Below, in pieces: positions 1 to 5,908 of a stretch of 11,254 bases of DNA. Within the stretch, counting starts at the first letter, position 1; the number at the start of each line of letters is the position of its first letter. Under the pieces are notes generated by a model. That model was not told where the DNA came from, made no database searches, and worked only from the letters and a program-made list of their open reading frames with translations. The translations under genes and the position numbers were made by a program. The stretch covers positions 1 through 11,254 of the forward strand of contig NZ_JBDPZC010000027.1 in the NCBI RefSeq assembly GCF_039872765.1, read 5' to 3'. Source of the stretch: Roseateles_B flavus. GTDB taxonomy: Bacteria; Pseudomonadota; Gammaproteobacteria; Burkholderiales; Burkholderiaceae_C.

Positions 1-114
1 TGCTTATGGCTGTTCATCCGGTGTTGGCTCTGGAGTGGATTGGGTGTTTGGCGACTTCCAGTCTCTCAAACCCAATCCGGATGAACACCGGATACAACCT
101 ATTGAAGCTTCACA
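1..114 (-). mobile_element. IS481-family element, partial copy (transposase 5' end side)
   Basis: Bases 1-114 are identical to 1803-1916, the transposase-start end of the complete IS481-like element further along. Only this terminus lies in the window; the rest of the copy would extend to the left. The terminal repeat ends at 114 and is followed by CCTAGG, which fits the NCTAGN target preference known for Bordetella IS481. The copy has the same orientation as the complete one. Its insertion cut the 3' end of the gene at 99-818. Whether this copy is complete cannot be judged from here. Confidence 0.9.
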
Positions 115-818
115 CCTAGGGACCCGGAAATTCCGATTTCGACTGTCGTGCTAAATTGTTTCAGCACGGCCCCGCCAATGTAGTCTTCAAGAATTAGAGC
201 CATGACCCCTTCAGCGAATTCGTGCAGAGGTTTGTCAACCGCATTGACCTCATCGATCACCTTGGCAAACGCCTCCCGCATCGTTGCACAGTTCGTTATG
301 CGCATTAGTTCAGTGTTGAAGATCGTCTCGCTAAACGGATAGAGGCAATTTCCCCTCGATTCGCCAATATAAAGTGAAAGGTCGTGCTCGTTCATCTCTT
401 CCTTAGGCGCTGTGCCAGCGGACTCTATAGAAAAGTGAAATGCGAGACCATTTCTTATATCTGCGATGGCATTTCGCTTTGAGAAATATTTCTTTAGCCG
501 ATCGAGGGATTGTGCTTGGTCATCGTTCAACCTTGAGACGTACTTCTTTGAAAGCTTTGATCTGAAGAATCCAACATCAATTGCGTTCCATGCCTCTAGA
601 ATTTTTCCAACGAGGACTCGGGTGATCGAGTACATCTGGATCGACTGGGCGTACGCAACCTGCACTGGCTCGTCATCGAAGTGAGAGGATGCGATAAGCA
701 ATCGGTTGAAGATGTTGAACTCGTTGAGCGCGTGGCCCAGTGCGACCAAGAGAGCTCTTTCCGCGTCCGGGATCTTCAGGAACGCCTCTGCTGGTAGACA
801 AATCTGGCGAAGTTTCAT
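99..818 (-). CDS. Putative HEPN-like protein, 3' end disrupted by IS
   Basis: This 239-residue reading frame is not one I recognise by name. It looks mostly helical and soluble, with no signal peptide or membrane segment. Residues 121-130 contain R122-N123 and H128 in the form R-N-x4-H. This resembles the RNase signature of HEPN domains (R-x4-6-H), a family common in abortive-infection and toxin proteins; that is inference from one motif. The ATG at 818 is the first in-frame start after an upstream TGA, with a weak GGA upstream. The 3' end is not native: from about residue 235 the codons come from the IS end (1-114), which supplies the TAG stop. The product may therefore be truncated or inactive. 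Base composition is lower in GC than queC/queD. Before the IS481 insertion at 874-1916 the gene lay about 144 bp behind the DGQHR gene ending at 2012, on the same strand. It may be an accessory toxin or defence gene of the island, or an unrelated neighbour. Confidence 0.6.
   Translation of the reverse strand: MKLRQICLPAEAFLKIPDAERALLVALGHALNEFNIFNRLLIASSHFDDEPVQVAYAQSIQMYSITRVLVGKILEAWNAIDVGFFRSKLSKKYVSRLNDDQAQSLDRLKKYFSKRNAIADIRNGLAFHFSIESAGTAPKEEMNEHDLSLYIGESRGNCLYPFSETIFNTELMRITNCATMREAFAKVIDEVNAVDKPLHEFAEGVMALILEDYIGGAVLKQFSTTVEIGISGSLGVKLQ
115..120. repeat. Probable target-site half (NCTAGN) of the partial IS481 copy
   Basis: CCTAGG abuts the end of the IS terminal repeat. It has the NCTAGN form used by IS481-type elements, and the complete copy in this window is flanked by CCTAGT on both sides. 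The matching duplicate would lie beyond the left end of the window and cannot be seen. Confidence 0.6.
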
Positions 819-867
819 TCTGTATCCGGCATGCGCACGATCGAGAGATCATCTCGTCCACGCAAGC

Positions 868-873
868 CCTAGT
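868..873. repeat. Target-site duplication CCTAGT (left)
   Basis: This 6-bp copy directly abuts the left IS terminus and is repeated exactly at 1917-1922. It matches the NCTAGN target of IS481-type transposases. It also supplies the TAG stop codon (869-871, read on the minus strand) of the transposase. Confidence 0.9.
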
Positions 874-1819
874 TGTGAAGCGTCAAGAGGTTGTTTCCTG
901 ACGAACTGAGCCTGGAGATGGGCGGCAGACCGCCGATGCCGCTATGCGGACGGTGGCAGTTGTAGTGATGCTGCCACTGGGCCAAGGCCTCAGTGCGCTG
1001 GGCCGAGTTCTGATACGTCCAGCCATAGGCCCATTCGCGCAGAGCCGACTGGATGAAGCGCTCGGCCTTGCCATTGGTCTGGGGCCGGTAAGGCTTGGTG
1101 AACGAGTGCTTGATGCCGAGCTCCAGGCAGGCCTGGCGGAACTCGCGTGAGCGGAAGGCCGAGCCGTTGTCGGTGAGCAGCCGTTGCACGCAGACCCCCA
1201 TCCTGGCGTAGTAGGCCACGGCGGTTCTCAGGAACAGCACCGCCTGCACCTTCTTCTCGTCCGGATGCATGGCCGTGAAGGCCAGCCGGGCGTGATCGTC
1301 GATGGCGACGAACAGCGTCTCCCAGCCCGCGCCATCCACCGAGTCGCGCCGATTGCCTGTGACACGGTGGCTCGGGCGCACGATGCGGCCGAGCTTCTTG
1401 GTATCCATGTGCAGCAGCTCGCCTGGCGCCTCGCGCTCGTAGCGCACCACAGGCTGTGCGGGCTCCAGGTCGCTGAGCTTGGACAGTCCGGCTCGTGCCA
1501 GCACGCGGCTGACTGTCGAGGCCGACACGCCCACGCTGCGTGCGATGTTGGACTGCAACATGCGCCTGCGTCGCAGTTCAACGATGAGCAGTGCCTTGGC
1601 CGGATCGATGCTACGCGGCGAGTGCGCCGGACGCGACGAGGCATCGCCCAGCGCTGCCTCACCGCCGGCCAGATAGCGCCCCAGCCACTTCCTGGCAGTG
1701 GGCGCCGTCACGCCTTGCGCAGCGGCAGCTTCAGGGGCATTGAGACCGCCTGTGGTCATCTGTTTGACCATCTCGATGCGGCGGGCGTACGTAAGTCGGG
1801 CATGCTTATGGCTGTTCAT
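869..1819 (-). CDS. IS481-family DDE transposase
   Basis: This 316-residue transposase catalyses cut-and-insert transfer of its own element. The N-terminus carries a helix-turn-helix region (about 10-50: repeated Ala, then T-A-R-K-W-L) and a second winged-helix-like part (about 85-115, S-A-S-T-V-S-R-V-L). The integrase-type catalytic core follows, with D139 (L-H-M-D-T-K-K), D217 (L-L-T-D-N-G-S) and E253 (N-G-K-A-E-R-F). All three acidic residues are present, so the enzyme looks functional. The product resembles the Bordetella IS481 transposase throughout. The ATG at 1819 fits the family start. The TAG stop at 869-871 lies in the target-site duplication, outside the element, so the last codon and the stop come from the CTAG target. 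The start codon sits in one arm of an imperfect hairpin (1818-1895). Confidence 0.95.
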   Translation of the reverse strand: MNSHKHARLTYARRIEMVKQMTTGGLNAPEAAAAQGVTAPTARKWLGRYLAGGEAALGDASSRPAHSPRSIDPAKALLIVELRRRRMLQSNIARSVGVSASTVSRVLARAGLSKLSDLEPAQPVVRYEREAPGELLHMDTKKLGRIVRPSHRVTGNRRDSVDGAGWETLFVAIDDHARLAFTAMHPDEKKVQAVLFLRTAVAYYARMGVCVQRLLTDNGSAFRSREFRQACLELGIKHSFTKPYRPQTNGKAERFIQSALREWAYGWTYQNSAQRTEALAQWQHHYNCHRPHSGIGGLPPISRLSSSGNNLLTLHN

Positions 1820-1916
1820 CCGGTGTTGGCTCTGGAGTGGATTGGGTGTTTGGCGACTTCCAGTCTCTCAAACCCAATCCGGATGAACACCGGATACAAC
1901 CTATTGAAGCTTCACA
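1803..1916. repeat. Direct repeat of window bases 1-114 (IS terminus)
   Basis: 114 bases are identical between 1-114 and 1803-1916, and the identity runs five bases further through the shared CCTAG of the targets. The repeat simply reflects two same-orientation IS481 copies. It is a substrate for homologous recombination that would delete the DNA between them, including the gene at 99-818. Confidence 0.95.
1818..1895 (-). promoter_or_regulatory. Inverted repeats in the IS leader overlapping the transposase start
   Basis: ATCCGGTGTT at 1818-1827 is the exact complement of AACACCGGAT at 1886-1895. Nested inside, GGATTGGGT (1839-1847) pairs with ACCCAATCC (1872-1880). A transcript reading into the IS on the minus strand could fold these arms, with the transposase ATG (1817-1819) at the edge of the outer stem. 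Comparable end-proximal hairpins in other IS families block translation from outside transcripts; here that role is inference. The same arms occur at 16-25 and 84-93 in the partial copy. Confidence 0.5.
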
Positions 1917-1922
1917 CCTAGT
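1917..1922. repeat. Target-site duplication CCTAGT (right)
   Basis: Exact duplicate of 868-873, directly abutting the right IS terminus at 1916. Removing the IS plus one copy joins 867 to the sequence from 1917 and restores an intergenic region of about 144 bp. Confidence 0.9.
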
Positions 1923-2011
1923 GTTCGTCGACATGCGCGGTATACAAGTCCTGTCTGGCGGTTGCTCCGAAAGGGGCCTTACATACCCTAGAACTCTCGT
2001 GGTTCAGTCGA

Positions 2012-3127
2012 CTAGACGATATCCACATCGGCCTCCCACTCACGGCCATCCTTAATGTTCCGTGAAATTCGGACAAGCGCTTCCAGAACTTTTGTATGGC
2101 CAAGGGCTGTGTCGTAGCCAGATCCCTTCCACTTTGCATTCCAAAATTCGATCGTTTGCCGTTTGAGCAGCTTCGTCACTTGACTTGCCACCTCTGCAAA
2201 GTCGGAGAGGTCTAGATCTAGTTCATCTAGGTCGGCCATCGCCGCAAGGCGATCCACAACGAATCGACTCATGCAAATGATGCCGACCTTCTCGGTAAGT
2301 TTACAGTTATCGGAAAAGGCTGCATCACCCCATGCGGCTACTATTGCTTTCCAGATCGCAACGAAGAAGTCACGCTGGACGTCGTGATCATCGAGTTTGG
2401 GGAGATTTAGTGACTCGATATATTGAAGAGATCTCTCGAAGGCTTCGGGAACAATCTTCTTTAGTTTGCCCTTGGTTGTCGGAAAGTCGACACGGTTTGC
2501 GAACGGACTGCCTGCGCCATTAATGATCTCCACATGCCCGAGTCGTTCGCTGTCGAGCGCGATCTTCGCTGCCTTTAATCTCTGGCTGAGGTCCTTTGGC
2601 TTGAAGGTCAGCGCAAGCGCCTTAATGTGATTCTGAGAAACCTTTGAGCCTTTATTGTTTATTACGAGGAACTGAAACGCCTTCTCAGTGTCTGTGGCGT
2701 TCATGATGGCAACCACCGGAACTTTGACGTTCTTGTCGAAGTCAGAAATTCCGAGAAGTCTATGCTGGCCGTCGATAACCAGACCCGGCTTCTTAGGCCC
2801 ACTGGTGATTGGAATGGTCAGTTGATTTTCATCTGCGGAGACCTTGCTTTGGTCGAGCGCAATGACGATAGCAGTCGGAATTGTGTTGGCCTCGTTCTCG
2901 AAGAACTTAGAAATTTGCCTGCGCTTGGCAATGTTTTCACGCCGCTGTACTCCTTGGACACCAGGCCCCAGGCGCTCGATATCGGACCATTCCAGCACAT
3001 CGCCCGCTGATGCAGCAAAAACGCAGAATGAAGGCGCAGCGTCGTTGTTACGCTGGGAGAAGAACGTACAAGCATAGGTCTTGCTTGCTTCAATCGAATC
3101 TAGCGTAGTCGTTTTCTTCTTTACCAC
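2012..3127 (-). CDS. DndB-like DGQHR-domain protein C
   Basis: A 371-residue protein of the DGQHR/DndB-like superfamily, which in DNA-modification islands includes DndB (regulator of phosphorothioation) and DpdB (partner of DpdA). Visible family features are an early G-V-Q-R-R segment (58-63) followed by a basic helix, the signature D119-G-Q-H-R123, and the V-I-N-N-K-G-S block (155-161). It is clearly more distant from the two other DGQ(H/Q)R proteins here than those are from each other. It keeps His in the signature where they have Gln, and it lacks their C-terminal W-T-S-G-Q-W block. The start is GTG at 3127, chosen because AGGGG lies 7 nt upstream (3135-3139). It overlaps the HNH gene by 7 nt, so the two are probably translationally coupled and work together. 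GC content is nearer 50% than in queD. The role (regulator, DNA-binding specificity or ATP-using partner of the nuclease) is inference. Confidence 0.85.
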   Translation of the reverse strand: MVKKKTTTLDSIEASKTYACTFFSQRNNDAAPSFCVFAASAGDVLEWSDIERLGPGVQGVQRRENIAKRRQISKFFENEANTIPTAIVIALDQSKVSADENQLTIPITSGPKKPGLVIDGQHRLLGISDFDKNVKVPVVAIMNATDTEKAFQFLVINNKGSKVSQNHIKALALTFKPKDLSQRLKAAKIALDSERLGHVEIINGAGSPFANRVDFPTTKGKLKKIVPEAFERSLQYIESLNLPKLDDHDVQRDFFVAIWKAIVAAWGDAAFSDNCKLTEKVGIICMSRFVVDRLAAMADLDELDLDLSDFAEVASQVTKLLKRQTIEFWNAKWKGSGYDTALGHTKVLEALVRISRNIKDGREWEADVDIV

Positions 3128-4077
3128 AAAACTTCCCCTAGTGAGTCAAGGTGATTCTGAGTGTTAAAAATGTCCCAGGTGTCATCAGCATCTAGCGGCT
3201 TCAAGTCGCCGAACGGACCGACTGCCAATAGCGCGTGCTTTAAGCTGATTTTCTCGCGCTGTGCGAGCATCACCACCGCCCGACGCTGAAGGAGAATCTT
3301 CTGAGCCAGAGGCAGGCGAGGGAGATAGTCACTTAAATGGAAGTCGATTGGATAGATGAACTCATGGACGCTTCCTTGTTCCCAAGTGACGAGGTCACTT
3401 TTCACTTGGTTGCATCGGGCACATGCGGGTACAAGGTTGTCCGAAACTGAGTCGCCGCCGAGAGAAGACGGCCACACATGCTCCAGCGTAGCCCTGTTCC
3501 CTTGAACGTCCCGTACGATTGAGTCTGAATCCGCGGTCAGCGTAGTTCCACAGAAACAGCATTTGTGGATTCGGCGCTTATGCCAAATTTCAGTTTCGAT
3601 ACTCTTGGGGATCGGGTTGTCCGAGGCATCCTTTGCACGCAAGGTGTCTCGCACAAGGACTCCCAAATCTTCCCTGTCCAACCAACCGAACCACTCGCGC
3701 AACGTGGTGGTGAGCCTGGCGTTGCAGATCGTGCGATCAACTGCTTTGTCGCGAAAGATGCCGTGCGATGCCTTCATGATGCGCTTGAAGGCAAAGGCGA
3801 TCATCGAGCCTTCAAGGTACGTCCCAAAGGGTGCTCCGCGCCCGGTAAGGCGAACAAACTTTTGCTGTCCTAGGCGACTCGACCTGAGGTCCTTCATTCC
3901 GTGGACAACGAGTCGCTGAAATAGGCGCTCCCCAGCGGTGCTCGGCTTTACCTGACTGAAAAAGTCGGTCACGTTCCATGTTCCTTTGGTCAAATGCAAG
4001 GCCGGATTACCAGATGTTAAGGACCTTGTGCAGTTGGACCGAAAGCCGCCATTTAGGATGCGCTTGGCAATACTCAA
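3121..4077 (-). CDS. HNH-type endonuclease-like protein
   Basis: The 318-residue frame carries an HNH/Zn-finger nuclease core near the middle. C173-x2-C176 is followed by E199-H200-x2-P203 (metal-binding and catalytic His), N214 in D-N-L, and C219-x2-C222-N223. These are the residues expected of the Cys4-Zn HNH family, as in McrA-type and many restriction nucleases. The N-terminal 160 residues and the C-terminal about 90 residues are not recognised; they may bind target DNA or the partner protein. The TTG at 4077 lies just after an in-frame stop; GTG at 3972 (283 residues), behind an AAAGGA, is a reasonable alternative start. It follows queD by 25 nt and overlaps the DGQHR gene C by 7 nt. In this context it could be a restriction effector that separates modified from unmodified DNA. 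A homing-type or type IV enzyme is possible instead. GC content is lower than in queC/queD. Confidence 0.85.
   Translation of the reverse strand: MSIAKRILNGGFRSNCTRSLTSGNPALHLTKGTWNVTDFFSQVKPSTAGERLFQRLVVHGMKDLRSSRLGQQKFVRLTGRGAPFGTYLEGSMIAFAFKRIMKASHGIFRDKAVDRTICNARLTTTLREWFGWLDREDLGVLVRDTLRAKDASDNPIPKSIETEIWHKRRIHKCCFCGTTLTADSDSIVRDVQGNRATLEHVWPSSLGGDSVSDNLVPACARCNQVKSDLVTWEQGSVHEFIYPIDFHLSDYLPRLPLAQKILLQRRAVVMLAQREKISLKHALLAVGPFGDLKPLDADDTWDIFNTQNHLDSLGEVLW
3135..3139 (-). promoter_or_regulatory. Shine-Dalgarno AGGGG for the GTG start at 3127
   Basis: Read on the minus strand, AGGGG stands 7 nt before GTG (3125-3127), inside the 3' end of the HNH gene. It supports the non-ATG start and indicates coupled translation of the two genes. 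Confidence 0.6.
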
Positions 4078-4102
4078 GCGCAGCCAAGGTGTACGTCACG
4101 CC

Positions 4103-5197
4103 TCACACCGGCAGGGCCGGCCCAGCTTGATCAGCGGTAGCGATTGAGCCACAACCTTGGGTTTCATAGAGGTCCACTCGGACCAGTTGAGGCAGTCTCT
4201 TGCTCGCCTGCTTCTGAATCCAGGTCGCAAGGCTTGCCGTGTCGCAGTCAGGGATCCCAGCCAACTGGTGCAGCGGGTGGTGGTCGAGTGACTTGAATAT
4301 GGGATCGAAGATCGCCTTTACGTCGCCAAAGTCGACGGTCCATCCCATCATGGCATCCAACGGCGCAGTCAGATGCAAGCGTAGGGTGTAGGTGTGCCCA
4401 TGGATCCGCGCCTGGGGTGCATCGGCAGGCGCACGTCGATATTGCACCGCGCTATCAAGAGTGAACTCCTTCCAGATCCGGTACTGCGCGCCATCGAAGT
4501 TCGCGCCGCAGCTGCCCGTTTCGAACACAGTCACCCAGGACAACTCTGGCAGCACAAGCGCTAGGCGCTGCCACAGCCAAGCTGAGATCACCTCACTCGT
4601 CGGATTGTTCAGGCCCTCGATCTCGTTGAGGCATTGGTAGTTCAGTTCGTGGTGGAACGGAGCCCAGATGGCATCGAGATGGTCGTAGTCAATGCTGAGG
4701 TCGCGGTCCCCCACGTTTTGATCGGCATGTACGATGACCTCAAAGCCATGGCCGTGCAAGCGTCCGCATTTGTGCCCAAGCGGCACGTTGGGGAGTTGAT
4801 GTGCAGCCTGGAAGCGGTAGCGTCGCCAGACGTGAGCATGCCCCTGTGCATCCAGATCGACTCCCTGGTTCGCCGTACTTTGCACCGCCACTCGGTCGAT
4901 GCCCGGCACATCCAGACGTTGTCGCACCCAGCGCGCAATGTTTTCGTCGGTGGGTTGCTCCAGAAATTCGTTCAGAAACTGGTAGTCCAGTGGCGCGACG
5001 CATGCTGCCAGGCGACGCTGCAATTCAGAGACTTCGCCACCCGGAAACGGTGCCCAGTCCACCGGAAATTCGGCAAAGACGGTGATCAGGAAGCTGTGGC
5101 CATGGACATGCCGGCACTTGTGGTCCCGAGGAAGCACACTGACGCGGCGTGCGGACTCAAGCCGACACGAGGCGACGGTATAGGTGGCGTTGCTCAT
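4103..5197 (-). CDS. queD: QueD-like protein with three tandem PTPS modules
   Basis: QueD (6-carboxytetrahydropterin synthase) converts dihydroneopterin triphosphate to 6-carboxy-5,6,7,8-tetrahydropterin on the route to preQ0. Normal QueD is about 120 residues; this protein has 364 and contains three PTPS-like modules (about 1-122, 123-243, 244-364). Module 2 looks complete: H133 in A-A-H-Q-L, C144, H148 and H150 of H-G-H, H183 before E-L-N, and E226. Module 1 keeps C28, H32 and H34 but lacks the first zinc His, has Tyr72 in place of the catalytic His and Gln106 in place of the Glu. Module 3 keeps H266, H268, D305-H306 and E345 but has lost the first His (V251) and the Cys (A263). So probably one catalytic module and two scaffold modules form an internal trimer; that is inference. 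The ATG at 5197 overlaps the queC stop as ATGA, so the genes are translationally coupled. Confidence 0.9.
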   Translation of the reverse strand: MSNATYTVASCRLESARRVSVLPRDHKCRHVHGHSFLITVFAEFPVDWAPFPGGEVSELQRRLAACVAPLDYQFLNEFLEQPTDENIARWVRQRLDVPGIDRVAVQSTANQGVDLDAQGHAHVWRRYRFQAAHQLPNVPLGHKCGRLHGHGFEVIVHADQNVGDRDLSIDYDHLDAIWAPFHHELNYQCLNEIEGLNNPTSEVISAWLWQRLALVLPELSWVTVFETGSCGANFDGAQYRIWKEFTLDSAVQYRRAPADAPQARIHGHTYTLRLHLTAPLDAMMGWTVDFGDVKAIFDPIFKSLDHHPLHQLAGIPDCDTASLATWIQKQASKRLPQLVRVDLYETQGCGSIATADQAGPALPV

Positions 5198-5895
5198 GGC
5201 TGGCCTCGCATGTAGGTGTCATGCCCTTGCGCACGCAGTTGACACGCCGGACAGGTTCCGCAGCCGTAGCCCCACTCATGACAGGTGGTATGGTCGCCGA
5301 GGTAGCAGGTATGCGTCTCCTGGCGCACTAGTTCCAGCAGTCCGGGGCCACCGAGCGTGTGGGCGAGTTGCCAGGTTTCTTGCTTGTTGAGCCACATCAG
5401 CGGCGTCTCGACAACCATGGGGCTGTCCATGCCCAGACTCATGGCGAGTTGCAGCGCCTTCAGGGTGTTATCACGGCAATCCGGGTACCCAGAGTAATCC
5501 GTCTCGCACATGCCTCCCACTAGCACTTGCAGATCTCGCCGGTATGCCACTGTCGCGGCAAAGGTGAAGAACAGTAAGTTGCGGCCCGGTACGAAAGTGT
5601 TGGGCAAACCATTTTTGTCAAAGTCAATGGCCCGCTCGCTGGTTAGCGCCGTATCGCTAATCTCGCCAAGAACGGAAAGACTCAGCATGTGGTCGCGGCC
5701 GAGTCGGGATCCCCACTCTGGGAACTCGCTGCGAAGCCTCGCGATGACCTGGGTTCGGCATTCCAACTCGACGGCATGCCGCTGTCCGTAGTCGAACCCA
5801 ATCGTTTCAACATATTCGTAGCGATCCAAGGCCCAGGCAAGGCAAGTTGTCGAGTCTTGTCCACCAGAGAAGAGGACGAGCGCGCGGCGGTTCAT
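5194..5895 (-). CDS. queC: QueC, 7-cyano-7-deazaguanine (preQ0) synthase
   Basis: QueC uses ATP and ammonia to turn 7-carboxy-7-deazaguanine into preQ0, the base that DpdA can place in DNA. The 233-residue length is normal for the family. Visible features are the ATP pyrophosphatase loop S-G-G-Q-D-S (10-15), the F-D-Y-G-Q-R-H block (34-40), F-V-P-G-R-N (101-106), and E-T-D-Y-S-G-Y-P-D-C-R (131-141). A four-Cys zinc site is formed by C205, C212, C215 and C218. No amidotransferase (Gat) domain is fused to it, so the product is expected to be preQ0 itself. The ATG at 5895 is chosen because GGAG lies 6 nt upstream and the protein then begins directly at the family core. A longer frame from 5940 would overlap the preceding gene. 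It starts 13 nt after the DndB-like gene B and overlaps queD by 4 nt. Confidence 0.97.
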   Translation of the reverse strand: MNRRALVLFSGGQDSTTCLAWALDRYEYVETIGFDYGQRHAVELECRTQVIARLRSEFPEWGSRLGRDHMLSLSVLGEISDTALTSERAIDFDKNGLPNTFVPGRNLLFFTFAATVAYRRDLQVLVGGMCETDYSGYPDCRDNTLKALQLAMSLGMDSPMVVETPLMWLNKQETWQLAHTLGGPGLLELVRQETHTCYLGDHTTCHEWGYGCGTCPACQLRAQGHDTYMRGQP

Positions 5896-5901
5896 GGCGT
5901 G

Positions 5902-5905
5902 CTCC
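5902..5905 (-). promoter_or_regulatory. queC: Shine-Dalgarno GGAG deciding the queC start
   Basis: On the minus strand GGAG is followed by 6 nt and then ATG (5893-5895). It lies in the 13-nt gap behind the stop of the DndB-like gene B and favours this start over the upstream in-frame one at 5940. Confidence 0.6.
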
Positions 5906-5908
5906 AGT

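Larger units (their letters stand above)
874..1916 (-). mobile_element. Complete IS481-family insertion sequence (1043 bp)
   Basis: The element is bounded by imperfect terminal inverted repeats. The left end reads TGTGAAGCGTCAAGAGGTTG and the right end, reverse-complemented, TGTGAAGCTTCAATAGGTTG (18 of 20 identical). It is flanked by 6-bp direct repeats CCTAGT (868-873 and 1917-1922). It carries one intact transposase on the minus strand. Length, end sequence and NCTAGN target agree with the Bordetella IS481 type (about 1.05 kb). The intact frame and the perfect duplication suggest a recent and possibly still active insertion. Confidence 0.95.

Noticed and set aside
1184..1921. Long plus-strand reading frame (245 residues) opposite the IS481 transposase
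   Set aside because: It is antisense to an intact transposase with all catalytic residues. Its composition (many His, Arg, Ala) is that of a high-GC shadow frame, and no domain is visible.
1923..2011. Terminator behind the operon
   Set aside because: I looked for a GC-rich hairpin followed by a T-run on the minus strand and found none convincing.
4634..5215. Plus-strand frame of 193 residues opposite queD
   Set aside because: Antisense to a gene with clear PTPS motifs; no recognisable domain or ribosome-binding site of its own.
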